Shown here in pieces: positions 7,192 through 14,704 of a stretch of 52,027 bases of DNA. The stretch comes from JAZRUF01 sp045636205 (GTDB lineage: Bacteria > Bacillota > Clostridia > Oscillospirales > JAAYXM01). The first letter of the stretch is position 1, and every line of letters starts with the position of its first letter. Position numbers and translations under genes: made by a program. The stretch is from the NCBI GenBank assembly GCA_045636205.1, contig JAZTXE010000042.1, forward strand, positions 1 to 52,027, written 5' to 3'. The notes beneath the pieces were generated by a model, which saw only the letters and a program-made list of their open reading frames with translations, ran no database searches and was not told where the DNA came from.

Positions 7192-7833
7192 TTATTTTCC
7201 AAACATTTCAATGCACTGTTTTTCATCAAAATCAGCAATGTTTACTTTAGCAATTTTGCGCATCGCTTTATAAATTTTCACCTTGTCACCGCACCACTCG
7301 GCATAGTATTCATTTACCTTAACCCCCAGAACACAGCTTCCCTTGCCAACCAAAAACACCTTGGGAAATACCCTGCGGCATGTACGGTAAAAATCCCATT
7401 GTTCTTTCTTTTCTAAAAACAACTCAGAAACATCGCGTGCATTAAAAAACTGATACCTGCTCGTGAATATGCTCACATCCGGAACAATATTCCCCGTCAA
7501 AATTGCTCTATTGAGCGGTAACCATTCCTCTACATAAAATTTGTAGTACAGTTTCTTAGGATTCTGATTGGTGGGTATTTGATGTATCATACTTCTCTCA
7601 ATAAGCTCAGTCTTTATAACCTTGCCGTACACATACACCCCGGTATCTTCCTTTTTAAACAGACGAGGTGATTGATAAAGCGCAATATACTCGATGGGGA
7701 ATCTTATCTTTAGCACCCACTCCTCAGGAATATGGTAGAATTTATACTTTATATTATAGTCAAGCTGCTTTCGGTTTCTGAGCACGCCCACCATCACATC
7801 ACGCACATCAAAATCGTGCGAGGTTTTATCCAT
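7192..7833 (-). CDS. Unrecognised protein, 213 residues
   Basis: I do not recognise this protein with confidence. It starts MDKTSHDFDVRDVMVGVLRN at the ATG at 7833, which follows AGAGGTGG; a GTG three codons earlier overlaps that site. There is no signal peptide or membrane segment. The segments IEYIALYQSPRLF, GVYVYGKVIKTELIERS and YYKFYVEEWLPLNRAI look like alternating beta strands. They faintly resemble the PUA/EVE-like barrels found near restriction-type nucleases, but this is only an impression. It is rich in Lys, Tyr and Phe and visibly more AT-rich than its neighbours, so it may have been acquired. It stands alone between the S10 promoter and the E1 genes. Confidence 0.75.
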   Translation of the reverse strand: MDKTSHDFDVRDVMVGVLRNRKQLDYNIKYKFYHIPEEWVLKIRFPIEYIALYQSPRLFKKEDTGVYVYGKVIKTELIERSMIHQIPTNQNPKKLYYKFYVEEWLPLNRAILTGNIVPDVSIFTSRYQFFNARDVSELFLEKKEQWDFYRTCRRVFPKVFLVGKGSCVLGVKVNEYYAEWCGDKVKIYKAMRKIAKVNIADFDEKQCIEMFGK

Positions 7834-7906
7834 ATCACCCACCTCTTTCCCTACGAGAATATTTTACCATAAATTTATTAACTTTCCCATATTATTTATT
7901 TTTTGC

Positions 7907-7935
7907 TTGACAATTATTTTTTTGTGTTTTATACT
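7907..7935 (+). promoter_or_regulatory. Promoter of the E1 alpha/beta operon
   Basis: TTGACA (7907-7912), a 17-base spacer and TATACT (7930-7935) form a near-consensus promoter. It is followed by a long AT-rich leader and the ribosome binding site AAGGAGGAG before the ATG at 8012. Confidence 0.8.
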
Positions 7936-7944
7936 TTCGTTAGA

Positions 7945-7955
7945 GAAACGTTTTC
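7945..7955 (+). promoter_or_regulatory. Possible LacI/GalR-type operator
   Basis: GAAACGTTTTC is an almost perfect palindrome centred on CG, beginning 10 bases after the -10 box and so covering the likely transcription start. The AACGTT core resembles LacI/GalR/CcpA-family operators. Its position would block initiation. No cognate regulator is encoded nearby, so this is a weak call. Confidence 0.35.
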
Positions 7956-8011
7956 CCAAACTTTTTATTTTTCCTTTTTTACAATCAATATAACAAGGAG
8001 GAGCATAATAT

Positions 8012-8986
8012 ATGAGCGAAAAATCAAATTGCCGCCAAAACTTAAAAACTATGATTATAATCCGCGAGTTTGAACGCGTAATAAAGGACCTGGCAAATCA
8101 AGGTTTTGTTGACGGTGCAGTACACTGCTACACGGGTGAAGAAGCGGTTGCACTCGGTGTATGCTTAAACTTAAACGATGACGACTATGTATTTTCCACA
8201 CACCGAGGCCATGGTCATGCCCTCGCAAAAGGTCTTAACCTTAAAAAAGTTTTTGCTGAGCTTTTCGGAAAGGTAGATGGTGTTTCAAAAGGCATGGGTG
8301 GTTCCATGCATCTATTCGATGTCAATCTCGGCTTCATGGGCGGAAACGGAATAGTCGGTGGCGGAGCTACAATTTCAATCGGTACCGCCTACGCATCAAA
8401 ATATTTAAATGACGGGCGCGTTACCGTCTGTTTCTTCAGCGAAGGCGCATCAAACGAGGGTTGGTGTCACGAAGCGATGAACATGGCATCCCTGTGGAAG
8501 CTCCCAATCATTTTTGCGTGTGAGAATAATCTTTTCGCCGCTACCACTCCTTCGTATAAAACATTATCCGACCCTGACATATACAAGCGCGCTTATGGCT
8601 ATAACATGCCCGGCGTCATGGCTGACGGAAATGACCTTGATGACTGCATTGCAAAGTCAAAAGAAGCTGTTGACCGCGCTCGCGCAGGTGAAGGACCTAC
8701 CTTAATTGAATTTAAAACATATCGCGTCGAAGGTCACTGCCGAGTCATTCAAGACCTGCCCATTTTCAGACCCAAGGACGTTGTTGAAAAATGGGCGGCG
8801 CATGACCCGATAAAAGTCTATTCCGAGAGGCTTATTGAAAACGGCATTCTCACCGCCGATGATGTTTCTGCGGTCTGGGCAGAGGTTGAAGTTGAAATCA
8901 ACGAAGCAATAGATTATGCAAAAGCTGCTCCGGTTCCGGACACTCAGGAATTCTTAAATAAAATCAAGGAGAGATATGCAATATGA
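8012..8986 (+). CDS. TPP-dependent 2-oxoacid/acetoin dehydrogenase E1, alpha subunit
   Basis: Alpha subunit of a two-chain E1 that binds thiamine diphosphate and decarboxylates a 2-oxo substrate such as pyruvate, acetoin or a branched-chain oxoacid. It has 324 residues, normal for the family. Visible features are GEEAVALGVCLNL near residue 43, THRGHGHALAKG near 70, a glycine-rich MGGSMHLFD region, and the TPP motif near 143-178 ending in CENN. The usual GDGA(S/A)NEG of this motif reads SEGASNEG, so the Mg-coordinating Asp is replaced by Glu. It overlaps the beta subunit by 4 bases. No E2 or E3 gene follows, so the partner complex and true substrate are unknown. Confidence 0.85.
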   Translation: MSEKSNCRQNLKTMIIIREFERVIKDLANQGFVDGAVHCYTGEEAVALGVCLNLNDDDYVFSTHRGHGHALAKGLNLKKVFAELFGKVDGVSKGMGGSMHLFDVNLGFMGGNGIVGGGATISIGTAYASKYLNDGRVTVCFFSEGASNEGWCHEAMNMASLWKLPIIFACENNLFAATTPSYKTLSDPDIYKRAYGYNMPGVMADGNDLDDCIAKSKEAVDRARAGEGPTLIEFKTYRVEGHCRVIQDLPIFRPKDVVEKWAAHDPIKVYSERLIENGILTADDVSAVWAEVEVEINEAIDYAKAAPVPDTQEFLNKIKERYAI

Positions 8987-9960
8987 AAAACTTACATATG
9001 CTTGATGCAATAAACGAAGCTCTCCACGAGGAAATGGAGCGCGACGAAAAAGTATTCGTAATCGCGGAGGATATTGGTGAATACGGCGGCGTATGGTTTG
9101 CCACACGCGGCCTGTACGACAAATTTGGTGCAATGCGCGCAATGGACACTCCGATTTCCGAGGCCGGCTTCACCGGTCTGTGCGTAGGCGCGGCTATGGC
9201 AGGCCTTCGCCCGGTAACCGAGATGATGTACATGGACTTTATCACCGCCTGCATGGACCAGCTTGTAAACCAGGCAGCAAAGGCGGACCTGATGTCCGGT
9301 TGGCAGATGAATATCCCGATGGTTGTAAGAGCTCAGTACGGAATCGGCTCACGAGAAGCCGCTCAGCATTCACAAAGCCTCGAGGGATGGTTCTGCCAAA
9401 TCCCTGGCTTTAAAGTGATAGTTCCGTCAAATGCCTACGATGCAAAGGGACTTTTAAAAACCGCCATACGCGATGACACCCCGTGTATCTTCATGGAAAA
9501 CCGTAATCTGTACTATGATAAAATGCAGCTTCCGGACGAGGAATACACCCTGCCTCTCGGCAAAGCAAACATAGTTGCAGAAGGCAAGGATTTGACCGTT
9601 GTCACCTATGGTGTTGGCGTCAGCGTTTGCCAAAAAGCGATTAAAAATATCCCTGACGCATCTATTGAGCTTATTGATTTACGCACCCTTGTTCCGATGG
9701 ATATGGAAACGGTTATGGAGTCAGTGAAGAAAACCGGCAGACTCTTAGTAGTCCACGAAGCTACTCCCGCATTTTCCGTCGGCGCGGAAATTATACGTCG
9801 TGTGCTTGAGCAAGGCTTTGACTATCTGGATGCCGAGCCGCTCGTATACGGAAATCTCCGCACCGCAGCACCATTTGCAGGAAATTTAGAGGATGCAATC
9901 ATGCTCTCACCGAAAGGCGCAGAAGAAAAAATGCGCTACCTGCTCACCGGAATTATATAA
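8983..9960 (+). CDS. TPP-dependent 2-oxoacid/acetoin dehydrogenase E1, beta subunit
   Basis: Beta subunit of the same E1 enzyme, 325 residues. It begins MKNLHMLDAINEALHEEMER, then has EDIGEYGGVWFATRGLYDKFG with the TPP-contacting glutamate region, DTPISEAGFTGLCVGAAMAG, and the C-terminal transketolase-like domain (LIDLRTLVPMDMETVMESVK, then HEATPAFSVGAEI). The ATG overlaps the end of the alpha gene (ATGA), so the subunits are translationally coupled. The operon ends at the terminator at 9967-10004 with no lipoyl acyltransferase or lipoamide dehydrogenase gene. Confidence 0.88.
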   Translation: MKNLHMLDAINEALHEEMERDEKVFVIAEDIGEYGGVWFATRGLYDKFGAMRAMDTPISEAGFTGLCVGAAMAGLRPVTEMMYMDFITACMDQLVNQAAKADLMSGWQMNIPMVVRAQYGIGSREAAQHSQSLEGWFCQIPGFKVIVPSNAYDAKGLLKTAIRDDTPCIFMENRNLYYDKMQLPDEEYTLPLGKANIVAEGKDLTVVTYGVGVSVCQKAIKNIPDASIELIDLRTLVPMDMETVMESVKKTGRLLVVHEATPAFSVGAEIIRRVLEQGFDYLDAEPLVYGNLRTAAPFAGNLEDAIMLSPKGAEEKMRYLLTGII

Positions 9961-9966
9961 CATACT

Positions 9967-10004
9967 AAAAGGCATCGACCACCTATCGGTAGTCGATGCC
10001 TTTT
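9967..10004. terminator. Bidirectional terminator between E1 beta and GH43 genes
   Basis: AAAAGGCATCGAC (9967-9979) pairs with GTCGATGCCTTTT (9992-10004), a 13-bp stem with A- and T-rich ends on both strands. It can terminate both convergent genes. Confidence 0.85.
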
Positions 10005-10019
10005 GATTTACAAATAATA

Positions 10020-10895
10020 TCAGGTCATTGTCACAGGGGTAAAACGTCCGTTCTCTATCCTTAGTTGGTCTATGCACAGAACTCTGTGATGCGGGTTAGT
10101 ATCACCAACGATGCGTCTGTGATAAGCAACATAATCCTTACCCTTAAAGGTAAATGCACTGTTGTGTCCCGGACCATCAGCAATCTCTGCTTTTTCCAGA
10201 ACATCCGCGTAGAACTTAAATTCACTTATCGGTGTTTTAGCTTCTGCAGCTTTGACGCAATACGTACCGTTCATCCAATCCCCCGAAGAATACATAAGCT
10301 GATACTTTCCGTCAATCTTTGCGACATACGGTGCCTCAACGTACTTATCCGGAGTAAGCTCAAGGAATTTACCGTCCGAGCACGGTACCCCCAACTCTAC
10401 AAACCCGTTCATATCATCGTTTAACTTGCAAACGTTCATGTGGCTCCAACCGCCGTAATACAGATATACATCTCCGTTATCGTCTTTGAACAGATGCGCG
10501 TCAATCGGCTGAGCACCGTTATGGAACACATTTACGAGTGCCCTTCCATCCTCAAACACGTTTTTGAACTTGCCCTCCGGTGTATCACTCACGCCGATGT
10601 ACAATCCGCCGGGCGCATAGTCCTCGCGCAAGTCATTGGCGGCGAATATAAGATAATACTTGCCCTTGTGCTCAACAACCGTAGGTGCCCATACGTAACC
10701 TATTACACCATCAAATGTGGACATATCAAGAATGTCATACACCATTTTATAATTTTGTAAATCTTCGGTCACAACCAAATCTATATTCTGTTGCTCCATA
10801 AAATCCAGCGATTTAGTTACATATATGTATACCTTATCATTATATACCCTTGACTCAGGGTCTGCATACCAGCCGTTAACTATAGGATTAATCAC
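10020..10895 (-). CDS. Glycoside hydrolase family 43-type enzyme
   Basis: Five-bladed beta-propeller glycosidase of the GH43 type, which usually cleaves arabinose or xylose residues from plant polysaccharide fragments. It has 291 residues and no signal peptide, so it probably acts on imported oligosaccharides in the cytoplasm. The three expected acids are visible: D12 in NGWYADPES, D132 in QPIDAHLFKDDNGDVYLYYGG (residues 129-149) and E187 in YVEAPYV. Other marks are YVWAPTVVEHKGKYYL and GPGHNSAF. The start is a GTG at 10895 behind CAGGAGG. It is monocistronic. The exact substrate cannot be told. Confidence 0.85.
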   Translation of the reverse strand: MINPIVNGWYADPESRVYNDKVYIYVTKSLDFMEQQNIDLVVTEDLQNYKMVYDILDMSTFDGVIGYVWAPTVVEHKGKYYLIFAANDLREDYAPGGLYIGVSDTPEGKFKNVFEDGRALVNVFHNGAQPIDAHLFKDDNGDVYLYYGGWSHMNVCKLNDDMNGFVELGVPCSDGKFLELTPDKYVEAPYVAKIDGKYQLMYSSGDWMNGTYCVKAAEAKTPISEFKFYADVLEKAEIADGPGHNSAFTFKGKDYVAYHRRIVGDTNPHHRVLCIDQLRIENGRFTPVTMT

Positions 10896-11006
10896 AAAAA
10901 ATCCTCCTGTTTCGTTTTTTTAGATAATTATATCAAATCGAAAAACATAAGTAAATGGAGTAAAAAAAACAAAACTATGATTTTTGTGTACTCGTTTACG
11001 TTTTTA

Positions 11007-11036
11007 TTGACACCGCATGAGAAAGTGTGGTATACT
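11007..11036 (+). promoter_or_regulatory. Promoter of tRNA-Gly
   Basis: TTGACA (11007-11012), an 18-base spacer and TATACT (11031-11036) lie 35 bases upstream of the tRNA gene. Confidence 0.75.
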
Positions 11037-11070
11037 AATTAAGCTGTTTAAGTCAGACAAAAACCAATAC

Positions 11071-11144
11071 GCAGGTGTAGTTCAATGGTAGAACTTCAGC
11101 TTCCCAAGCTGATAACGTGGGTTCGATTCCCATCACCTGCTCCA
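11071..11144 (+). tRNA. tRNA-Gly (anticodon CCC)
   Basis: A complete cloverleaf: acceptor GCAGGTG/CACCTGC, D arm GTTC..GAAC, anticodon stem TCAGC/GCTGA around the loop TTCCCAA (anticodon CCC, reading GGG), a T arm with TTCGATT, discriminator U and an encoded CCA. The length is 74 bases. Confidence 0.95.
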
Positions 11145-11146
11145 AG

Positions 11147-11175
11147 AAAGCACTTGCATAAGCAAGTGCTTTTTC
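11147..11175 (+). terminator. Terminator after tRNA-Gly
   Basis: AAAGCACTTGC (11147-11157) pairs with GCAAGTGCTTT (11162-11172) around a 4-base loop, followed by a T run. Confidence 0.85.
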
Positions 11176-11200
11176 ACTACTAAGCTTTTACGGTGAAAAT

Positions 11201-13840
11201 ATGAAGAAGTTAGTAATAGGTATTTTAGCGCACGTAGATGCCGGTAAAACCACGTTGAGCGAAGCTCTTTTGTACACAAGCGGCGCACGGCGCACGCTTG
11301 GACGCGTAGACCACAGAAACGCGTTTTTGGACACGGATGTGCAAGAACAGGAGCGTGGCATAACAATATTCTCAAAGCAGGCGTTACTTTCCTTTAACGG
11401 AGCAGACATTACCCTGCTCGACACCCCGGGGCATGCAGACTTCTCATCAGAAATGGAACGTACTCTGCAGGTGCTCGACTGCGCGGTTTTGGTCATAAGC
11501 GGAACCGACGGTGTTCAAGGTCATACACGCACGCTTTGGAAGCTATTGGAGAGCTATAACATCCCGGTATTTATATTTGTAAATAAAATGGACTTAGACG
11601 GAGCCGACCCGCAAGCAGTTATCACCCAACTTAAATCACGCTTAAGTGACGCTTGTATAGACTTCGGCTCCCCTACATCCGAGCGCGATGAAGCTATCGC
11701 CATGTGCTCAGAAGCTGCATTGGATAATTTTTTAGATTCAGGCAGCGTTTGTCATAAATTGACCTCTGAGCTTATTTCTTCAAGAAAAGTTTTTCCGGTA
11801 TGGTTTGGCTCCGCATTGAAGCTTGAGGGGATTGAGGAATTCCTCTCCAACCTCGCATCATATTCAACGCCTCCTGTCTATTCAAATGAGTTTGGCGCAA
11901 AGGTTTTTAAAATATCACATGATGAAAAGAATCAGCGCTTGACATGGCTTAAAATAACCGGCGGCTCGCTTCGCGCCAAAACCCTTTTGTCCGGCGGAAA
12001 TGACGAGAATGCATGGCAGGAAAAAGCCGATCAGCTGCGTCTGTATTCGGGCTCAAAATTTTCCGCAACGGATGAAGCTTCGGCAGGCGAAATTATCGCC
12101 GTATCCGGACTTACCAAAACCTATGCAGGTATGGGACTCGGCATTGAACCCGACTCTCCTTCCGCGGTTCTTGAACCCGTGCTCAATTACCGTTTGATTT
12201 TGCCGGACGGTTGCGATGCGCACACGGTTCTCCCCCGGCTTAAACAGCTTGAAGAAGAGGACCCTATGCTCAAGATACTTTGGAGCGAGGAAAACAAGGA
12301 AATCCACGTCCGCCTTATGGGGCAAATCCAACTGGAGGTTTTACGCCGCTTGATTTCCGACCGTTTTAATCTGCAAGTGGATTTCGGCGCAGGGAGCATA
12401 GTATATAAAGAGACCATCTCAAACCGAGTCGAAGGAATCGGACACTTTGAGCCATTGCGTCACTATGCCGAAGTTCACCTTCTAATGGAGAGCGCGCCAC
12501 GCGGGAGCGGGATTGAAATCTCATCCTCTTGCCCTACGGACAAGCTGGACCTGAACTGGCAACGTCTGATATTTACGCATATAGCAGAGCGTGAGCATCC
12601 GGGTGTCCTGACCGGTTCAGCAATTACCGATATCAAAATTTCCGTAGTTGCCGGACGTGCTCATGTAAAGCATACAGAAGGCGGTGATTTCCGTCAGGCG
12701 ACTTATCGCGCAATCCGACAGGGACTTATGCAGGCGGAAAGTGTTCTTTTGGAACCCTTTTACGATTTTACACTTGAGCTTCCGCCAAGCTGTGTAGGTC
12801 GTGCAATGACGGATATTCAGACCATGGGCGGCGAATTGAACGACCCTATCACTGACGGTGAAATGACGGTCTTGTCAGGTTTCGCTCCGGTTGCCGGACT
12901 TTCCGATTATTGGCAGGACGTGACCGCGTACACGCGCGGATTGGGGCGCCTGACCTGTAGTTTCCGCGGATATGAACCGTGCCGAAATCAGCAAGAGGTT
13001 GTCGTCGAAATCGGATACGATCCGGAGCGTGACACGGAAAATACGCCGGACTCAGTTTTCTGTGACCACGGCGCAGGTTTTAATGTAAAGTGGAACCGTG
13101 TGCGTGATTATATGCATGTTGACAGTGGTCTTAATCTAAACAAAAATGAGCATGCATCCACTGCCACCCCCTCATCGTCGGTTTCACGCAGCACGTACAT
13201 CGGCTCACTTGAACAAGATAAGGAGCTTGAGGCGATTTTTGAGCGCACCTACGGCAAGGTTGACCCACGAAGGTTTCACGTGCGCCCACCCGCCTCATCT
13301 GCATCCTCAACCGACACTTACAAATTACGACAAGCCAAAAAATCGGATGAATATCTTTTGGTTGACGGATATAACATCATTTTCGCATGGGATGAGCTCA
13401 AATCACTCGCCGAGTATGACTTGTCCGCCGCACGCGCCGCGCTTGAGGATATTCTGATAAACTACAGAGGCTTTAAAAACTGCACGGTAATACTGGTATT
13501 TGATGCCCATAAGGTGCGCGAAAACCCGGGTTCAGTCGAAAAAACAAACGGGATTTATGTTGTATATACCAAAACTGCAGAAACCGCAGATAACTATATC
13601 GAGCGCACCACCTATCAACTGGGGCGGGATAAAAAAATTCAAGTTGCAACCTCGGACGGCTTAGAACAGATGATAATTTTGGGTCATGGCGCACTGCGAA
13701 TATCCGCAAACGCATTTAAAGCAGAAATTCAAGCTGCGCAGATTGAAATTTCACAAGTAATTCAGTCGCACAACAGCGACATGCAGAACCGCCCGATAAT
13801 CAGAAAAAGTAATAACCGTGAAAACCGCATCGGAAAGTAA
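11201..13840 (+). CDS. TetM-like translational GTPase fused to a YacP/Rae1-type NYN nuclease domain
   Basis: A protein of 879 residues. Residues 1-660 or so match the EF-G-like ribosomal protection family (TetM/TetO): G1 AHVDAGKTT at 10-18, G2 region RGIT near 52-55, G3 DTPGH at 74-78, G4 NKMD at 128-131, then EF-G domains II-V. TetM itself is about 640 residues. After a linker, residues about 715-860 are a YacP-type NYN domain: YLLVDGYN (Asp 722), VFDAH (Asp 768), ETADNYIE (Asp 797) and VATSDGLEQ (Asp 819), then GALRISA. These match Bacillus subtilis Rae1, which cuts mRNA in the ribosomal A site. I infer that the fusion puts a nuclease at the A site. Tetracycline resistance is possible but unproven. 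The gene is monocistronic, and its stop lies in the loop of the terminator. Confidence 0.9.
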   Translation: MKKLVIGILAHVDAGKTTLSEALLYTSGARRTLGRVDHRNAFLDTDVQEQERGITIFSKQALLSFNGADITLLDTPGHADFSSEMERTLQVLDCAVLVISGTDGVQGHTRTLWKLLESYNIPVFIFVNKMDLDGADPQAVITQLKSRLSDACIDFGSPTSERDEAIAMCSEAALDNFLDSGSVCHKLTSELISSRKVFPVWFGSALKLEGIEEFLSNLASYSTPPVYSNEFGAKVFKISHDEKNQRLTWLKITGGSLRAKTLLSGGNDENAWQEKADQLRLYSGSKFSATDEASAGEIIAVSGLTKTYAGMGLGIEPDSPSAVLEPVLNYRLILPDGCDAHTVLPRLKQLEEEDPMLKILWSEENKEIHVRLMGQIQLEVLRRLISDRFNLQVDFGAGSIVYKETISNRVEGIGHFEPLRHYAEVHLLMESAPRGSGIEISSSCPTDKLDLNWQRLIFTHIAEREHPGVLTGSAITDIKISVVAGRAHVKHTEGGDFRQATYRAIRQGLMQAESVLLEPFYDFTLELPPSCVGRAMTDIQTMGGELNDPITDGEMTVLSGFAPVAGLSDYWQDVTAYTRGLGRLTCSFRGYEPCRNQQEVVVEIGYDPERDTENTPDSVFCDHGAGFNVKWNRVRDYMHVDSGLNLNKNEHASTATPSSSVSRSTYIGSLEQDKELEAIFERTYGKVDPRRFHVRPPASSASSTDTYKLRQAKKSDEYLLVDGYNIIFAWDELKSLAEYDLSAARAALEDILINYRGFKNCTVILVFDAHKVRENPGSVEKTNGIYVVYTKTAETADNYIERTTYQLGRDKKIQVATSDGLEQMIILGHGALRISANAFKAEIQAAQIEISQVIQSHNSDMQNRPIIRKSNNRENRIGK

Positions 13841-13856
13841 TCCGATGCGGTTTTCA
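13819..13856. terminator. Bidirectional terminator containing the stop codon of the GTPase gene
   Basis: TGAAAACCGCATCGGA (13819-13834) pairs with TCCGATGCGGTTTTCA (13841-13856). The TAA stop at 13838-13840 lies in the six-base loop. It also serves the convergent gene that ends at 13862. Confidence 0.85.
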
Positions 13857-13861
13857 TATTG

Positions 13862-14533
13862 CTATATTAAATATAAAAAAATACATAGAAATTGCAGCAC
13901 GCTCCCCAAGACCACAAACAAATGGAAAACTGAATGCATATATCTGCACTTCTTTCCGACTCCGTATAATATCGCGCCTATAGTATACGCTATTCCTCCC
14001 GCGAGCAAAAGCATAACCCCCGGCATTTGAACCGATGCAATAAGCGCCTTAGGCGCAAGCGCTATACACCATCCTATTCCTATATAACAAATCATCGAAA
14101 ACACGGAATACTTTTTCAAATCCACCGCCGTAAGTGCCGTTGCCAACACAGTAAGTCCCCAGACAAGTCCGAATAGAACCCATGCAGCCGTGGGGGATGC
14201 CTTTCGTATCGCGCATAAAAGCATCGGCGTATACGTGCCCGCAATCAAAAAGTAAATCGTGCAATGGTCTATCACTTGCATCACTTTTTTGGCGGTATTT
14301 TTTCTAAGGCCGTGGTACACGCTTGACACGGTATAAAGCATAATAAGCGATGCACCGTATATTGAACAGCTGACCACCGCCCAGACATTGCCCTTCATTG
14401 CCGCAAAAATCACACAAAGTGCGGTGATTATTATTCCAAATCCCCCGCCTACAATATGCGATACCATATTAAATATTTCCTCACCCCGTGTGTAATCGGG
14501 TAAATCTCTGTCACGGAGTTTTGTGCGCTTCAT
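13862..14533 (-). CDS. Hemolysin III/PAQR family membrane protein
   Basis: A seven-helix integral membrane protein of the hemolysin III (YqfA/TrhA, PAQR-related) family, 223 residues. These proteins are linked to membrane energetics and lipid homeostasis; the hemolysin name is historical. Visible features are the start MKRTKLRDRDLPDYTRGEE, NMVSHIVGGGFG (conserved His), SSVYHGLR with the conserved Ser and His, DHCTIYFLIAGTYTP, and a C-terminal histidine in MHSVFHLFVVLGS. The ATG at 14533 is chosen because AAAGGGAG lies 6-7 bases upstream; an ATG 13 codons earlier has no such site. A promoter with a flanking inverted repeat precedes it. Confidence 0.9.
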   Translation of the reverse strand: MKRTKLRDRDLPDYTRGEEIFNMVSHIVGGGFGIIITALCVIFAAMKGNVWAVVSCSIYGASLIMLYTVSSVYHGLRKNTAKKVMQVIDHCTIYFLIAGTYTPMLLCAIRKASPTAAWVLFGLVWGLTVLATALTAVDLKKYSVFSMICYIGIGWCIALAPKALIASVQMPGVMLLLAGGIAYTIGAILYGVGKKCRYMHSVFHLFVVLGSVLQFLCIFLYLI

Positions 14534-14578
14534 TTTAATCTCCCTTTCGTCAAATAATCTAAAACATTTCACAACCTT

Positions 14579-14619
14579 GTGTCGTATATTATATTACCAC
14601 GACACGAGAATTATGTCAA
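14579..14619 (-). promoter_or_regulatory. Promoter of the hemolysin III gene with a candidate operator
   Basis: On the minus strand TTGACA (14619-14614) is followed by an AT-rich -10 region (TAATATAAT). A 7-bp inverted repeat, GTGTCGT at 14579-14585 and ACGACAC at 14599-14605, brackets the -10 region. A repressor bound there would block the promoter. No matching regulator is identified. Confidence 0.5.
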
Positions 14620-14704
14620 CAGTGTTGTGCTCGAGATAATATTGATTTTTTCAACTGAATATGATAAATTATAATTACTAAAACATACGTCAGGGTGAAT
14701 AACA

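Noticed and set aside
7945..7955. Calling the palindrome a CcpA cre site.
   Set aside because: The match to cre is incomplete and the HPr here lacks Ser46, so it is left as a generic operator candidate.
11201..13840. Calling the TetM-like gene a tetracycline resistance gene.
   Set aside because: The protein is diverged from TetM/TetO and carries a nuclease domain; resistance cannot be inferred from the sequence alone.
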